Below are positions 11,001-21,243 of a DNA stretch of 64,000 nucleotides, piece after piece. The DNA lies in assembly GCA_027886175.1 (NCBI GenBank), contig JAJNNQ010000023.1, forward strand, positions 3,272,501-3,336,500, in the 5' to 3' direction. Each line of letters starts with the position of its first letter. Positions within the stretch are counted from its first letter, which is position 1. Source of the stretch: Phylloscopus collybita. Its lineage: Eukaryota > Chordata > Aves > Passeriformes > Phylloscopidae. Position numbers and translations under genes: made by a program. The notes under the pieces are model-generated. The model worked only from the letters and a program-made list of their open reading frames with translations. It was not told where the DNA came from and searched no databases.

Positions 11001-14000
11001 GATGTGCTTCCCTCTCCTTGAGGGAAAATTGCTTTTTTTTTCCTCCCCTCTTTTGCTGAGCATGGCTGTCTTGGTGGCAGCTGGCCAAGCTGGGAAAGCA
11101 GATATGTAAATATGTATGTGTATGTACTTTGTCAGCCTGTGTAGGCGTTGGCCAGGTCCCTTCTGCCACCTTGGTGTTAAAGTCACAGTCCTGCTTGGTG
11201 GGATACAGCCCCATGGTCTCCTCTACTCTGCATCCTTCAGGGCAGCCTTCAGTAAGAAGGAGGAGGTCAAGAAGAGACTTTGCAGATTGCTGAATTAGGA
11301 AATCTCTTGTTAGAGGTTTCTGGTCTCCAGCTTAGAGAGGAAAACTGACAAAACCTGAATTTTTGGAGAGGGGATGGCATATCCAAGGCATGAGGAATTG
11401 ACAGGGAATTATCTGATCAACCCCTTTGATGGGATTAAATAAAAAAAAAGTGAAAAATAAATGCTTTTCTCTATGTTTCTTTGTCACTATTGCTAAAATA
11501 TTGAAGTTTAAACAAGGAGGCTTTTAATGGAGGGTTGTCTCACAGGGTGTATTGTATTCACTGGAGTTTGCTCTCTCCTTGGCTAATTATATATATTTAT
11601 CCATCTTATTGAAAGCTTCTCCAGGGCAAAGAGATGCTGGTTTATTTCTTTATTTAATAAAGGAAATGCATAGTGGAGAGAGATCTGTTAAATATCAAGG
11701 CAGTTCAGTCTCTGATACTCCTGCTCTGGCAGGGGCTGGGAGGGAGACATTGCAGAGGGGACATGGGCAGGAGCAAGGAGCTCCCACCTCCAGAGGCATG
11801 GCTGAGGGCAAGAGGGAGGGAAAGCTGGGCTAGGACATCTCATTTGTGCTTTGGGCTGAGACTTCCTTGAGGATTTTGTAGGGATCCCCCATTTCCACTG
11901 ATGAGTCAGGCCCAGCCCCTTTGCTGCTCTCTGCCTGCTCCAGGTGATTGCACTGCAGCTGTTATTTCCCTCCTCCTTCATCCACCCAAACTCCTCCTCG
12001 TGTGCCCAGCTTTCACTAAACATCCTCTCTCCCAAAAAAAAACCGTGGTAAAGCTGTCATTCCCTGTGAATGTCCCTGCACTTGCAGCATTTTTGGGCAA
12101 AAGGCTCCAAACCAGAACCACGTAGTGCAGGCAGGACCAGCCCCTTCTCCATGTGCCACCTGTAAGGTTCATTTGAAACCCACCCGTGGAGGAGGAGACC
12201 TCAAACAACCCCTCCCCAGGTAAATCTCTGCTTGCCTGCAGGCTCTGCACCCTCCCCAGCTGCTCCCTGTCCAGGCTGGTTGGTGTCACCCTTGTACTTG
12301 AATAATGTTGCTGTCACACCCCACTGGAGACAGGGCTCAGGGCTTGTTAGGGAAGATCCCAACATCCAGCAAACATTGGTCTGGGGGGTCACCAGCTGCC
12401 TTGCATGGGGGGCTGCATTCAGTCAGGGTGCTCTGGACACGAGCAGAAATCCTTTTTGCCCTGCACATCAGGGCTGTGCCTCGCTGTGCTCCCAATCTCA
12501 GGGACCTCAGTGCACCCAGAGCACCCACAGAGTTCACCCAGCAGCAGCCTCAGCTCCTTTCTGTTCGATGAGAGCGTTTCAGACACAAACCTGCTGCACC
12601 AAATTGTGTGGCTGTTCCATTAGTGCCTGTTTTAATCACAGAAATGTAACACTGTGAGAAAAATCACAGCACTGCCCTGACAGGGACTGGCCCGGGCAGG
12701 AAGGTGTCCGTGTGACATGGTCACAGCAAAGTGTCATTATGGCCTGCCAGGGAGCAGCAACTCGTTTTCCTGCCAGGAAGAGTTGTTTCTCTGCTTGCAG
12801 CTGCCAGACTCATGAATCCATGGAAATGGCACAAATACGGGGGGTTATTTTCTATCTTATCAATTTTGTTTTGAAGCTGGGTGAAAAATGTGAGATCTTC
12901 ATTTGAAGCTGCTGCCAGACAGCGATGTGCTGGCTCCTTGGACTTTTTTTTTTCTTTATTTTTTTTTTTTTTTTTTTTTAACATCCTAATGATGCTGCTT
13001 TATTTATTTTTGCTTAGCTACCCAGCCGAGCATGGTTTGTTTCCTTCTGCAGGAGGATGAGCTCTCGGGAGTGTCTTCTGCTTTGTGGCTTCGTGCAGAT
13101 TCTGCAGCTCTGGGCTGTCACTGTCACTTAGGCATTTGCTTTTTGAATCAGAGGGGGCTGTGGTCCTCATGCCTGGAGCATTTATTTGGGAATAGCTGCT
13201 GGAGGTCAGGGTAACTGCTAAAGGGCTGAGCTGCTCTTTGGATTCACCTCCTCCTGGACTGGCAGCACCAGCATGGGGATGACATCATATGAGGTGATGT
13301 GGCTCCAGGCTTGGACTCCATCATCCACTCCCCCCCTCCCACAACTCTCTTCCATCCTGGCCAGCCACCCTTGAGCTGGGCTTTGTCTTAAAGCATCTCC
13401 TTCATCTCAGGTGAGAAGCAGGCGAGTGAAGTGGCGCAAGGTGAGACAGCTGGATTTTGGCAGAAGAGCTCAAATGCAGTAAAACAAAACGTTGGCAGTC
13501 GCTTCTGTGTGGAGGCTGAGATGGATCCCTGGGTTACAACACCCGGATCCTCAGCTGAGCTGCTCCCTCCAGATTCCCTGTGCAGCTGCTAGGCAGTGCT
13601 AGAGCACAGCTCAGCTCCTCCTAAGGTGCATGTCAGAAAATAGGTCAGATGGATTGTGCTTTAAATGGGCTCATTTTCCTACAGGCGGTTGTGCTGATGA
13701 GCACAGATGCAGATACTTCTGCGTGTCTGGAGTGGGGGGAGCACCCACCCTGCCAAACCAGGGGCATTGTTTTGTGGGAAAGGCTGCTGGTATCACTCCT
13801 GTTTTCCCAGGTAGCATCAGTCTCCCACAGCTGTCTGTGCCTGTAACAAGCCCCAAACCAGTGTCAGGTGTCCTGAGCACACTGAGCTGCCAGGGTGCAG
13901 TTCCTGCCACGCTGCCCTGTGTCCCCCCTGGGCTTGGGGACTGATGGCAAACTGCAGAGAAACTGTTCACAGTGATTCCTGCCCAGGGGAGGGCTGGGAG

Positions 14001-14457
14001 AAGCCTGAGCCTGGTGCCTGAGCATGTGGAGTCCCCTGCTGCCCCTCCTCCCTCCCGGAGCAGCAAACCTTTCCATGAATGATTCTGAGAGAAAACAGCA
14101 CCTTGTGCCCTGCTCACCCCTGCCAACAACTGAGCTGGTTGCAGAGGTGCTGCTAAGGAGCTCCAGTGAGAGAGGAGGGGTGGGGCAGCCTCTTTTAGGG
14201 GAGGTGTCAGCACCCAGACCCAGCCTGAGGGGCCCCTTCCCAGCCCCTGGAGGTGGGAGGTGCGAGGGCAGTGTGTGCAGTGCACTCTGCTTAGGGAGTG
14301 CCCTCAGTTTTAATGTTTGGAAATTAGATTGCCATCTGACTGGGGCAGGAAGCACAGAGAGCTGTGCAGCAGTTCCATATTGCTGGTCAGGAGGAGGAAT
14401 AACCAACACAGGGAGATGATAATGGCCAGAGACTGAGTGTAGGATTTAAGAGGAGGC
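11001..14457. other. Intergenic sequence without recognisable gene
   Basis: Unique sequence containing a T-rich run at 12,944-12,980, a short AT-rich segment at 11,430-11,680 and no recognised transposon. The open frames (up to about 200 codons on the minus strand near 13.7-14.3 kb) have no recognisable domain and overlap frames on the opposite strand. They are treated as chance frames in stop-poor GC-rich DNA. Confidence 0.5.
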
Positions 14458-14810
14458 GAGCAATGTTTTCAGTTTAGAGCCATTCCCTGTGTCCTGTCCC
14501 TCCATCCCTTGTCCCCAGTCCCTTTCCAGCTCTTCTGGAACCCCTTTAGGCCCTGGAAGGGGCTCTGAGGTCTCTCTGGAGCCTTCTCCTCTCCAGGTGA
14601 GCACCCCCAGCTCTCCCAGCCTGGCCAGAGCAGAGGGGCTCCAGCCCTTGGAGCACTTCCATGGCCTCCTCTGGACTCTCTCCAGCAGCTCCACATCCCT
14701 CTGATGTTGGGAGCCCCAGAGCTGGAAGCAGCTCCAGCTGGGAGGCCAGAAGCAGAAATCCTCCCTCCTGAGCCTAGGAGAGCAGAAGCACCAAGTGAGC
14801 AGAGCCTGCA
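14458..14810 (-). mobile_element. CR1: CR1 LINE fragment, end of reverse-transcriptase ORF
   Basis: Translated on the minus strand, this segment contains ELLERVQRR followed by a degraded KGW...ALARLGELGV and then RGEGSRET. In CR1 elements the C-terminal part of ORF2 reads LLERVQRRATKM...RLRELGLFSLEKRRLRGD (family knowledge). The upstream part matches the CR1 pattern in which a target segment describes 'CFQLWGSQHQRDVELLE'. The copy is 5'-truncated and mutated and cannot be active. Its left end abuts unique DNA and its right end runs toward the GT-rich array. Confidence 0.85.
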
Positions 14811-14895
14811 CAATTCCAACCTGCAGCCAAAGCTCTGGATGTGCTCCCTTCCTCCTGCCCTGGGATGGGAAGGGAGAGGCTGGCAAATCCAGGTG

Positions 14896-16095
14896 TGAGT
14901 GTGATGTGTGTGTGAGTGTGGGGTGTGTGAGAGTGAGTGTGTGTGTGTGTGTGTGGGGGGTGGGGGGTGTGAGTGTGTGTGTGAGAGAGTGTGGGGGTAA
15001 TGTGGGGGGGGGGTGTGTGTGGATGTGTGTGAGTGTGAGTATGTGTTTGTGATGTGTACGTGTGTCTGTGTGTGTCTGTGTCTGTCTGTGTATGTGTGAT
15101 GTGTGAGTGTGTGGATGTGATGAGTGTGTGTGTCTCTGTGTGTGAGTGTGTGTGAATGTGTCTGTGTGTCTGTTTGATGTATATGTGTAAGTGTGTGTGT
15201 CTGTCTGTGTGTGTGTGAGTGTGTGTCTGTGAGTGTCTGTGTCAGTGTGATGTGTGTGTCTGTGTATGTGTGGATGTGAGTGTGTGGGTGTGATGAGTGT
15301 GTGTGTCTCTGTGTGTGAGTGTGTGTGAATGTATCTGTGTGTCTGTTTGATGTATATGTGCAAGTGTGTGTGTCTGTCTGTGTGTCTGTCTGTCTGTGTG
15401 AGTGTGTGTCTGTGAGTGTCTGTCAGTGTGATGTGTGTGTTTGGTGTATATGTATGTGTGTGTGGTGTGTCTGTCTGTCTGTGTCTGTGTCAGTGTGTGT
15501 GTTTGGTGTGTATGTATGTGTGTGTGGTGTGTCTGTCTGTCTGTGTCTGTGTCAGTGTGTGTGTTTGGTGTGTATGTATGTGTGTGTGGTCTGTCTGTCT
15601 GTCTGCATGAGAGTGTGTGTATGTGTGAGTGTGTGTGTTTGGTGTATATGTATGTGTCTGTCTGTGTGTCTGTCTGTGTCTGTGAGTGTCTCTGTGTGTG
15701 TGTTTGGTGTATATGTATGTGTGTGTGGTCTGTGTGAGTGTGTGTCTGTGTGTGAGTGTGTGTGTTTGGTGTACATGTATGTGTCTGTCTGTGTGTCTGT
15801 GAGTGTCTGTCTGTCTGTGTGTGTGTGTTTGGTGTATATATATGTGTGTGTGGTCTGTCTGTCTGTGTGTCTGTCTGTCTGTGTGTCTGTGTGTGAGTGT
15901 GTGTGTTTGGTGTATATGTACGTGTCTGTCTGTGTGTCTGTCTGTGTCTGTGTGTTTGGTGTATATATATGTGTGTGTGTGGTCTGTCTGTGTGTCAGTC
16001 TGTCTGTGTGTCTCTGTGTGTGTGAGTGTGTGTGTTTGGTGTATATATGTGTGTGTGTGTGGTCTGTCTGTCTGTCTGTCTGTCTGTGTGTGCAG
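14896..16095. repeat. 1.2-kb GT-rich compound satellite with higher-order units
   Basis: Continuous TG/TGTC/TGAG sequence. Two nested orders are visible. A block of about 173 bp occurs twice (around 15,119 and 15,292; shared TCTGTTTGATGTATATGTG). Further right a unit of roughly 60-70 bp containing GTTTGGTGTATATGTATGTG recurs about ten times (near 15,438, 15,500, 15,562, 15,637, 15,702, 15,766, 15,830, 15,908, 15,957 and 16,037). No stops arise in several frames, so long Cys/Val-rich frames appear on the + strand and THTHTDRQTD-type frames on the minus strand. These are repeat artefacts. Confidence 0.95.
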
Positions 16096-16300
16096 CCAGC
16101 CCCTCCCGCTGCCGCACGTTGCGCTGCTGCAGCCCCGCATCGCCCCGGCACCGCCTGGGGGCTGCTGCAAACCTCGGCGGAGAGGCGGGCAGACGGGAAT
16201 TTGGGGAGACAGGGAAAAGAGGGAGGGCACCGCTGCCTGCTGGAAAGCCCGGCAGCACCTTGACCCCGTCAGCAGCGCCTGGCATCACCCGCTGCGCTGA
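16096..16300. promoter_or_regulatory. Short CpG-rich segment beside the GT satellite
   Basis: Immediately after the GT array the sequence switches to CpG-rich DNA (CTGCCGCACGTTGCGCTGCTGC, CATCGCCCCGGCACCGCC, CTCGGCGGAGAGGCGGGC). It is too short and isolated to call a promoter. No exon or donor is evident. Confidence 0.3.
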
Positions 16301-16439
16301 TGGGAAGTGGCAAGAGGAGGAGAGGCTTTCTTCTTGGCGCTGGGTTATGCAAGGGGCAGGCAGCTGAAGGCGACGGGCTATTGTCTGAGAGAGGAAATTT
16401 ATTGCAGGGCACCACACAAAGCCTAAATTAGGCTACCCA

Positions 16440-16612
16440 GGAAAAGGAGGGGAAGAAAAAAAAAAAAACCCAAAAAAAAACCAAAAAAAAAAAAAAAAAC
16501 AAACCCAAAAAAACCCAAAACCCCAAAAAAAAAAAAAAAAAAAACCCAAAAAAAAAAATAAATAAAAAAAAAAAAAAAACAAAATAAAAAAAACACCCAA
16601 CAACCCAAAGCC
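16440..16612. repeat. A-rich low-complexity tract (A runs broken by CCC)
   Basis: About 170 bases of A runs interrupted mostly by CC or CCC, for example AAAAAAACCCAAAAAAAA. It may be an expanded simple repeat. The apparent membrane-like Phe-rich minus-strand frame here is only the complement of poly-A. Confidence 0.85.
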
Positions 16613-16733
16613 AACAAAAAGCCCTTGGTGTGTGTGATATGTATGCAGAGCCTGTCATATCGAGTAATGTAGTGCAATAAGGCTGAACCAGGCAGTAATG
16701 GGCTGTGTGGCTGCTGCTCTGCCTCTCTCTCTG

Positions 16734-16734
<1 letters not shown>

Positions 16735-16764
<30 letters not shown>
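16735..16764. repeat. (GTT)10 microsatellite
   Basis: Ten GTT triplets followed directly by GCAGCGG. The pyrimidine-poor nature makes a splice acceptor unlikely despite the CAG. Simple repeat only. Confidence 0.9.
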
Positions 16765-16899
16765 GCAGCGGGACCTTAATGGTGTTCTTTAAACAGATGC
16801 TTGAGGAGTCCTACTCCAGCGAGCAGTGATTAAAAAAAAAAAAAAATCGAAAAAGAAAAGAGGGAAGGAAAAGAGGAGAAAAGAAAAAAAAAAAAAAAA

Positions 16900-17410
16900 A
16901 GGGTGGTGGGGGGAAAAATGCTAAAAGCACAAGATTGGCAGAAATCATTTTTCAAAAGAAAAGAGCTTGGGGGTGGGGACGAGCTGGGAGAAGACTGTCA
17001 GGCTGTGGAAAAGTTTAATAAATTCCATGTCACTCTAAAGACCGTCATGTGCAGAGTTGCCCAAGGCCAATAAAACCCGATAAACCTCTGATAGGCTGGC
17101 TCTGCTGCACGGGCACGCGTTATTGCTTTGATACCTTACACTAAAATAGGGGGCTTTTCTTTTTGCTGTTGTTGTTTTTGATATGGTAAGAGGCCTTGCA
17201 GTGTGCTGTTCTTTATAAGAGATATATATAAAATCCATGATAAAAACACCAAAGGATTGAAGTGTGTAGCTGTCATCAGTTACTATTTAACTGAGCGAAA
17301 CATGTTAAAAGCAGCAACAATACAATATAGCAGTGAACGCATGAGAGCTCAGGCAATCTTCCTCCCACATTTAAGAGAAAGTGCTTTTTAAAACTGTAAT
17401 CTTGCTCGGA
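16900..17410. promoter_or_regulatory. AT-rich unique block, candidate conserved non-coding element
   Basis: Repeat-free, AT-rich sequence with dense TF-like motifs: CCAATAAAACC near 17,068, CTCTGATAGGC near 17,086 (GATA core), CTTTGATACC near 17,127 and GTTACTATTTAAC near 17,279. No coding exon is visible. The function is inferred only from composition and motif density. Confidence 0.25.
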
Positions 17411-17648
17411 TTCGCGGGGAGGGGGGAGAAGGCAAGATGAAGAAAGCGGGGAGAAACATCTCCTATTTTTGTTTAACTTCAGCAGGTCGTTGATTTGCCT
17501 GATGTGGCAAAGCCTGGGAGCATTTGCTTGATTTTTCTCCCAGGAATGGCTTGGCTGAGGGAAGATGGCAAGGCTGGGGCAGCCTGGTTCTTAGCACAGG
17601 ATGGGGGGCTCGGATGGCAGCCTGGGGAGCAGCAGCAGCATCTGTGCT

Positions 17649-17829
17649 CCCACTTTTGGGTGGCTCAGCCCAGCTCTCCCAGCCTTTATTTCCCACAGGG
17701 ATGATATTCCCACTTTTGGGTGGCTCAGCTGAACTCTCCCAGCCTTTATTTCCCACAGGGATGATGTTCCCACCTTTGGGTGGCTCAGCCCAGCTCTCCC
17801 AGCCTTTATTTCTCACAGGGATGATGTTC
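17649..17829. repeat. 60-bp tandem repeat, 3 copies, each with a splice-acceptor-like end
   Basis: Three head-to-tail copies of exactly 60 bp with about 90-95% mutual identity. Each contains CTCCCAGCCTTTATTTC(C/T)CACAGGGATGAT. This looks like a polypyrimidine tract plus CAG acceptor, with AG ending at 17,698, 17,758 and 17,818. The frames spanning it (period 20 residues) are repeat-derived. Confidence 0.9.
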
Positions 17830-17931
17830 AGGGCACCTTTACACACTGCATGGAAGAAGGGCTGCTGGGGCAGCAAATCCCTTGCTGCTGGGAGTCAAGG
17901 TGGTGTTTTCACCAGCACTGAGGCAGGTTTA

Positions 17932-18265
17932 TGTTGTCTGGGTTTTTTTTTCTGTTCTCCTCTGTATTTTTAAAGTTTTTCTAAAGTTTGATTTCAGCCT
18001 TCTGTATTTACCTTTTGCAATGGAGCCTCTCACGGATTTTCACATAAACAACCTATTGTTGTTGTAACTGTCCTTTCATGTTTACATTCTTCTCATAAGG
18101 AGGAGGCTGTTGATGGGCTGTTGGGTTGCCCAGTGTGGTTGGAGAGGACAATTTTCATCCTCCAATCCATGGTCACTGCTGGAATTCTATCAATGTCAAG
18201 GTCTGTAAATAAACTGCCCCTTTTTTGCCTTGGACATCTCAGCATGTCAGTGTTGTGCTGTGACA
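17932..18265 (+). mobile_element. Solo LTR, family A, copy 1
   Basis: A 334-bp segment starting TGTTGTCTGG and ending TGCTGTGACA. It is homologous along its length to 56,456-56,792. Both copies share GATGGGCTGTTGGGTTG, CCAGTGTGGTTGGAGAGGAC, CATGGTCACTG and the poly(A)-signal region GTCTGTAAATAAACTG. The flanks show GGTTTA before and GGTTTG after, a near target duplication offset by one base. No internal retroviral genes flank it, so it is a solo LTR formed by LTR-LTR recombination. Confidence 0.8.
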
Positions 18266-18413
18266 GGTTTGGGTCCTTGCCTGTGATCCCTGAGCTTTGA
18301 CATGACCCATTTTTAATCCCCATGCAAAATGGGGTGAAGCTGCCTTGCTCCTGGCCAGTGCTGCAGCACCCAGCCCAGGGCTGGCCCAGTTTCCTTGGTT
18401 TCCCTCTGAACCT

Positions 18414-18723
18414 TGTAGCCCTAGTTCATGCTGAGATGTTTTGGTTTCTCTGAAACTCTTTCCCAGGCACTGTTCTCTCAACAAGAGACACGTTTTCCTA
18501 ACTGTAACCTCTGTTTACATTCCTTTCCCTAGGAGGGACTTCTTCTTGATGTCCCTCTGACTTGACCAATGTGATTGAAGAAGTTTGTCTTTCTTCCACC
18601 CCTTGGGTGGTTCTTTGTAAAACAGCATAAAGGGAAGAAATTCCCGGGTAATAAAGATTGATTTGGAGTCATTTCAGCCTTCTGACCTCGGAGTCTGTGT
18701 CGTTGTGGTCTTGAACAGCATCA
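18414..18723 (+). mobile_element. Solo LTR, family B, copy 1
   Basis: It begins TGTAGCCCTAGTTCATG and ends near GAACAGCATCA. It is homologous in opposite orientation to 57,554-57,843: shared CTTTCCCAGGCAC, CTTGATGTCCCTCTGA, GACCAATGTG, a downstream poly(A) signal AATAAAG at 18,650 and the U5-like GGAGTCATTTCAGCCTTCTGA. Flanks GAACCT and GAACCC form a 5-of-6 match, consistent with a decayed 6-bp target duplication. It lies only about 150 bp right of the family A LTR. Confidence 0.8.
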
Positions 18724-20696
18724 GAACCCCAGTGAAAGAAAGGATGTGGAGATGTCATGCTGGGCAGTGTGGGGCTGTGGTGGTGGGGCAGGCTGGCCCC
18801 AGGCTGTCTGTGCCAGTTTTCCAAGCCCTTTCCTTGCCCTGGAGAAGCTGGGTGGCAGATCCCACTGTCCCTCAGTGCAGCACCACCACTTCTCTATTTA
18901 TTACCCATTTTTATTTATTATTTATTACCCATTTTTTCCCTTTTGCTCTTATTTGCTGTGGTGGTACCTGAAAGGCAAATAGGTCACAGTTCAAAGACAC
19001 CCAGTGCCAAACTGGTGGAGATTTGGGGTTTAATGGTTGCCTCTCTAAGGAGCTGGAAGTCACAACCACGAGTTTGGAATAAGTGCAGGAGGCTGCAGAG
19101 AGCTGGGAGTGCCTGGACAGGGGAGCAGCTCCCCCCAAGCCCTGCTCTGAATTTCCACATAACTTTCCAGACATTTATCTCCTGGGCAAGCTGAAGTTTT
19201 GCAGGTTTGGGGTGTCTCTACAAAGCTGGAATAGTTGGAATGTCTGGGCAAGGGCAGTTTGGTTGGCTGCAGCAGGCAAGGCAGTGTAAGAAACCCTTTT
19301 TTTTCTATTGTTATTTGAGAAGTACTTGCAGGGTGTCATTTCCAAAGATGAAACTTGGCCTGGGAAGAGCTGCTGTTGAGAAGTGCTTCTCGTTGTTCTG
19401 CAAGAAATTGGATTTGATTTGTTTGAGTTATGAACCTTTGATAATCATAAACTTACCATAGCCAATACATTTTTCTCCTAAACTCACAGCTGTTTTCTGT
19501 CGTTTTCTCCCTCTTCCAGACACACATTTCACAGGGAAAAACACAACTCCAGAAAAATCCTCCTCTTCTCTCAGTGCCACAGTGGGCAGGAAGGTGCTCC
19601 TTTACAGGCTTGGCAAAACACACACAAACACAGGCTCACTAAATGAGGGGGCTTTGCCTCTTTTTCCCCTGTGGAAAGTCCTCCTGATCTTCCTTCTGAA
19701 GGATCTTTGGAGCAAAAGTTACAGAGCTTGAAATTTAATTCCAGCCATTTGGAAGATCCAAGCTGACACTCCCGTTCTTCTGGGGAACTCTGGGTGAGTC
19801 ACTCAACCTCTTGGCCTTTCCCTGGCCAAACAGAGCCAGGACTTTGCCTTGTTTTTTTCCACAAACCCCTGCCTTTGCCCATTAAAATACAAAATCTCTT
19901 GGGTCTGGAAGATGCACTCCTGGATGGTCTCTCTCTCTAAGATTTTATTTGCAGCATCTGTCTGCAGAAGGACAAGCCATGGACACCTCAGCAGCTTTTT
20001 ACAGAGGGAGAAATTGAGCCTTTATCCAAGATGTTGTTTCTGGTGAGATAAACAGGCAAAATTCCTGTTTGCATAAAGCTTTGCCTCATCTCTCCTCTGG
20101 CTTCCTTCAAGAGGCCACAGCTCAGCTCAGTGCAAGGAGGATGTGCTCACACAGATACCTGCAGAAGGGAGAGGTGAAGAAAAGAATCTGGAAATGTTTA
20201 ATGTTGTCCACATATCAGCAGAGTTCACCCTGTTCATCATAATCCCATTTTCTGCCTCAGACGTGTCATTACTGCCCACCGGATTTGGGGAGATAGCAGC
20301 AGGAAATGAGCTGGAAAAACATCAGACAGTTTGGGTCTTTTTTTTAAAAAGAAGTCATTAACACCTTTAATATATTTAATGAACTGCAAGCAGCCCTCGG
20401 AGTGGGGAGGAATAAATTCGCTGTGGGTGAGAGGGTGAGGGGAGGCTCTGCTGAAAGGCAAGAGGAGAGTGCTGGGTTTGTTTGGGCTGGAGGGCAAGGA
20501 GAGCTGAGGGCAAGCCCTCTCCAAATGGCAAAGAGAAGAAGGGAGATGAAAAAGGCAGGAGACTGTGGCTCCCTCTCCTCAGGGCCCTCCCTGGGCAAAG
20601 AGAGGTGTGGAGGTAGCTCCCACCTGTGCTGCCCTGCATCAGCAATACTGTAGTGTTTGCAGAGGTGTTGTCACCATGAAGGGGCAGAATCACCTG
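18724..20696. other. Intergenic sequence without recognisable gene
   Basis: Mixed unique sequence with an ATTTATTATTTATTACCC stretch near 18,911. No domain-bearing frame, repeat family or RNA gene was recognised. Confidence 0.5.
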
Positions 20697-21243
20697 CCTG
20701 TTTGCACTTCTGAGAGAGGCACAGCATCACCTGTGTGCACAGCATCACCTGTTTGCACCTCTGAGAGAGGCACAGCATCACCTGTGTGCTCCCTGAGAGA
20801 GGCACACCCTTACCTGTGTGCACAGCATCACCTGTGTGCACCCTGAGAGAGACACAGCATTACCTGTGTGCTTCCTGAGAGAGACACAGCATTACCTGTG
20901 TGCTCCCTGAGAGAGACACAGCATCACCTGTGTGCACCCTGAGAGAGACACAGCATTACCTGTGTGCTTCCTGAGAGAGACACAGCATTACCTGTGTGCA
21001 CAGCATCACCTGTTTGCACCTCTGAGAGAGGCATAGCATCACCTGTGTGCACAGCATCACCTGTGTGCTCCCTGAGAGAGGCACACCGTTACCTGTGTGC
21101 ACAGCATCACCTGTTTGCACCTCTGAGAGAGGCACACCCTCACCTGTGTGCACTCTGAGAGAGGCACAGCATCACCTGTATGCACCCTGAGAGAGGCAGA
21201 CCCTCACCTGTGTGCTCCCTGACAGAGGCAGACCCTCACCTGC
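20697..21243. repeat. 32-bp minisatellite with unit-length variants
   Basis: About sixteen units built from CTGAGAGAGACACAGCAT(T/C)ACCTGTGTGC(TT/TC/AC)C. The core period is 32 bp (clear at 20,840-21,000). Some units carry an extra 18-bp partial copy (CAGCATCACCTGTGTGCA) or a TTTGCACCT variant. The array therefore evolved by unequal exchange with partial-unit duplications. Frames across it are repeat-derived. Confidence 0.9.

Noticed and set aside
14446..16263. Long Cys/Val-rich + frames and His/Thr-rich minus frames
   Set aside because: GT/TGTC satellite translated; only the C-terminal CR1 piece at 14.46-14.8 kb reflects a real protein ancestor.
16423..16677. Apparent hydrophobic membrane protein on minus strand
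   Set aside because: Phe-rich only because it is the complement of an A-rich tract.
16735..16775. (GTT)n followed by GCAG as splice acceptor
   Set aside because: Tract is G-interrupted every third base and no exon-like sequence or donor follows.
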